Assembly (NCBI GenBank): GCA_009746045.1
Contig: RPFO01001852.1
Coordinates: 1 to 30,988 of the forward strand
DNA length: 30,988 nucleotides
Reading direction: 5' to 3'
Source of the DNA: Mesostigma viride
Lineage: Eukaryota > Streptophyta > Mesostigmatophyceae > Mesostigmatales > Mesostigmataceae
The notes under the pieces are model-generated. The model ran no database searches. It was not told the DNA's origin and saw only the letters and a list, made by a program, of their open reading frames with translations. Shown one piece after another: positions 30,639 through 30,988 of the stretch (positions are counted from its first letter, which is position 1; each line of letters starts with the position of its first letter). The position numbers were made by a program, and so were the translations under genes.

Positions 30639-30988
30639 ACGCCACGTCCCTGCGGAGAAGGTTGGATCCTTTCTCGGTTGTCTCCCCCTTTCTATTCTCC
30701 AGGACGATAGGAACTCCTCCTTGCACGAATGTTGTGTTCACTGGCGCGTTCGATGGAATAAAAATCAAGTTGTTGCTCCTCATGTCTCTCTGGTCCGCAT
30801 GGCTTTCCATAAATGGACTGCATTTCAGGAATGTGTGTACGTGATAGCTAGAGAACGCCGGGAAGTTCATTTCCACCATCTGTCGCGCGTAGATCATGCG
30901 AAGTTTGAACGGAGTCGCCATCAGGCTCTTCCTCGCGAATGCGAGGCAGTCGTGCAAGTAGAAGGTTGATCGGCCGGAAGGCTCGGAT
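30496..30988 (-). CDS. Partial hypothetical protein running off the right edge
   Basis: The frame is open from the window edge to a stop at 30496, with an internal ATG at 30921 ('MATPFKLRMIYARQM'). Residues up to about 30640 look like real protein with purine-rich first positions. The last ~140 bp overlap the primase 3' end and read as low-quality Pro/Ser-rich shadow sequence. A frame break near the run of seven G at about 30625-30631 is possible. Whether the start is at 30921 or beyond the window is undecided. No family is recognised. Confidence 0.5.
   Translation of the reverse strand, partial: SEPSGRSTFYLHDCLAFARKSLMATPFKLRMIYARQMVEMNFPAFSSYHVHTFLKCSPFMESHADQRDMRSNNLIFIPSNAPVNTTFVQGGVPIVLENRKGETTEKGSNLLRRDVASRIPPGLFFPSCQPSPSSGRTQVCTSAAPRPTTWGTPFFFQCHSVVS

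Noticed and set aside
1-30988. tRNA genes, rRNA, introns, inteins or insertion sequences
   Set aside because: No cloverleaf, intein splice motif or transposase sequence was recognised by eye. A dedicated tRNA or covariance-model scan was not possible.

Overview
The window is a compact, intron-less stretch of a large double-stranded DNA virus of the phylum Nucleocytoviricota (nucleocytoplasmic large DNA viruses, NCLDV). The evidence is the set of hallmark genes: a poxvirus VLTF3-like late transcription factor, PCNA, a D5-type SF3 helicase, a separate herpesvirus UL52-type primase, a poxvirus-type RuvC resolvase and a YqaJ exonuclease. Genes lie on both strands with gaps of tens of bases or small overlaps, AT-rich islands just before many start codons, and no tRNA, rRNA, CRISPR or insertion sequence that I can see. 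The NifS-like cysteine desulfurase recalls asfarvirus-like viruses, which carry one, but this alone does not fix the family or the host. By eye the sequence is moderately GC-rich.

Layout. 1-263 has no gene but holds a 10-bp tandem repeat. 264-1576 holds minus-strand hypotheticals, one with a LysM-like domain. 1661-4881 holds PCNA, VLTF3, a basic protein and a three-helix membrane protein. 4894-9679 holds unknown proteins plus a Rieske [2Fe-2S] protein. 9846-13866 holds a J-domain protein, a Cys/His basic protein, a staphylococcal-nuclease homologue and a run of small membrane or Cys-rich proteins. 13905-17723 is one very long coiled-coil protein with codon use unlike its neighbours. 17695-21316 holds the cysteine desulfurase and the D5 helicase. 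21369-25567 holds short conserved NCLDV-type proteins, the RuvC resolvase and the YqaJ nuclease. 25569-28944 is a minus-strand block of probable virion or membrane proteins, including a SLATT-like protein. 29085-30638 holds a 39-residue membrane peptide abutting the UL52-type primase. A further minus-strand frame runs off the right edge.

How the genes fit together. Primase, SF3 helicase, PCNA, RuvC and YqaJ exonuclease form a replication and recombination set, and VLTF3 drives late transcription. The cysteine desulfurase and the Rieske protein suggest viral handling of Fe-S clusters. A J-domain gene with a perfect heat-shock-element match upstream suggests use of the host stress response. The coiled-coil and membrane proteins are probably virion parts.

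Caution. At least five genes are split between two frames, and each break can be placed at a run of C or G. This may be assembly error rather than biology, and it limits what can be said about those genes.
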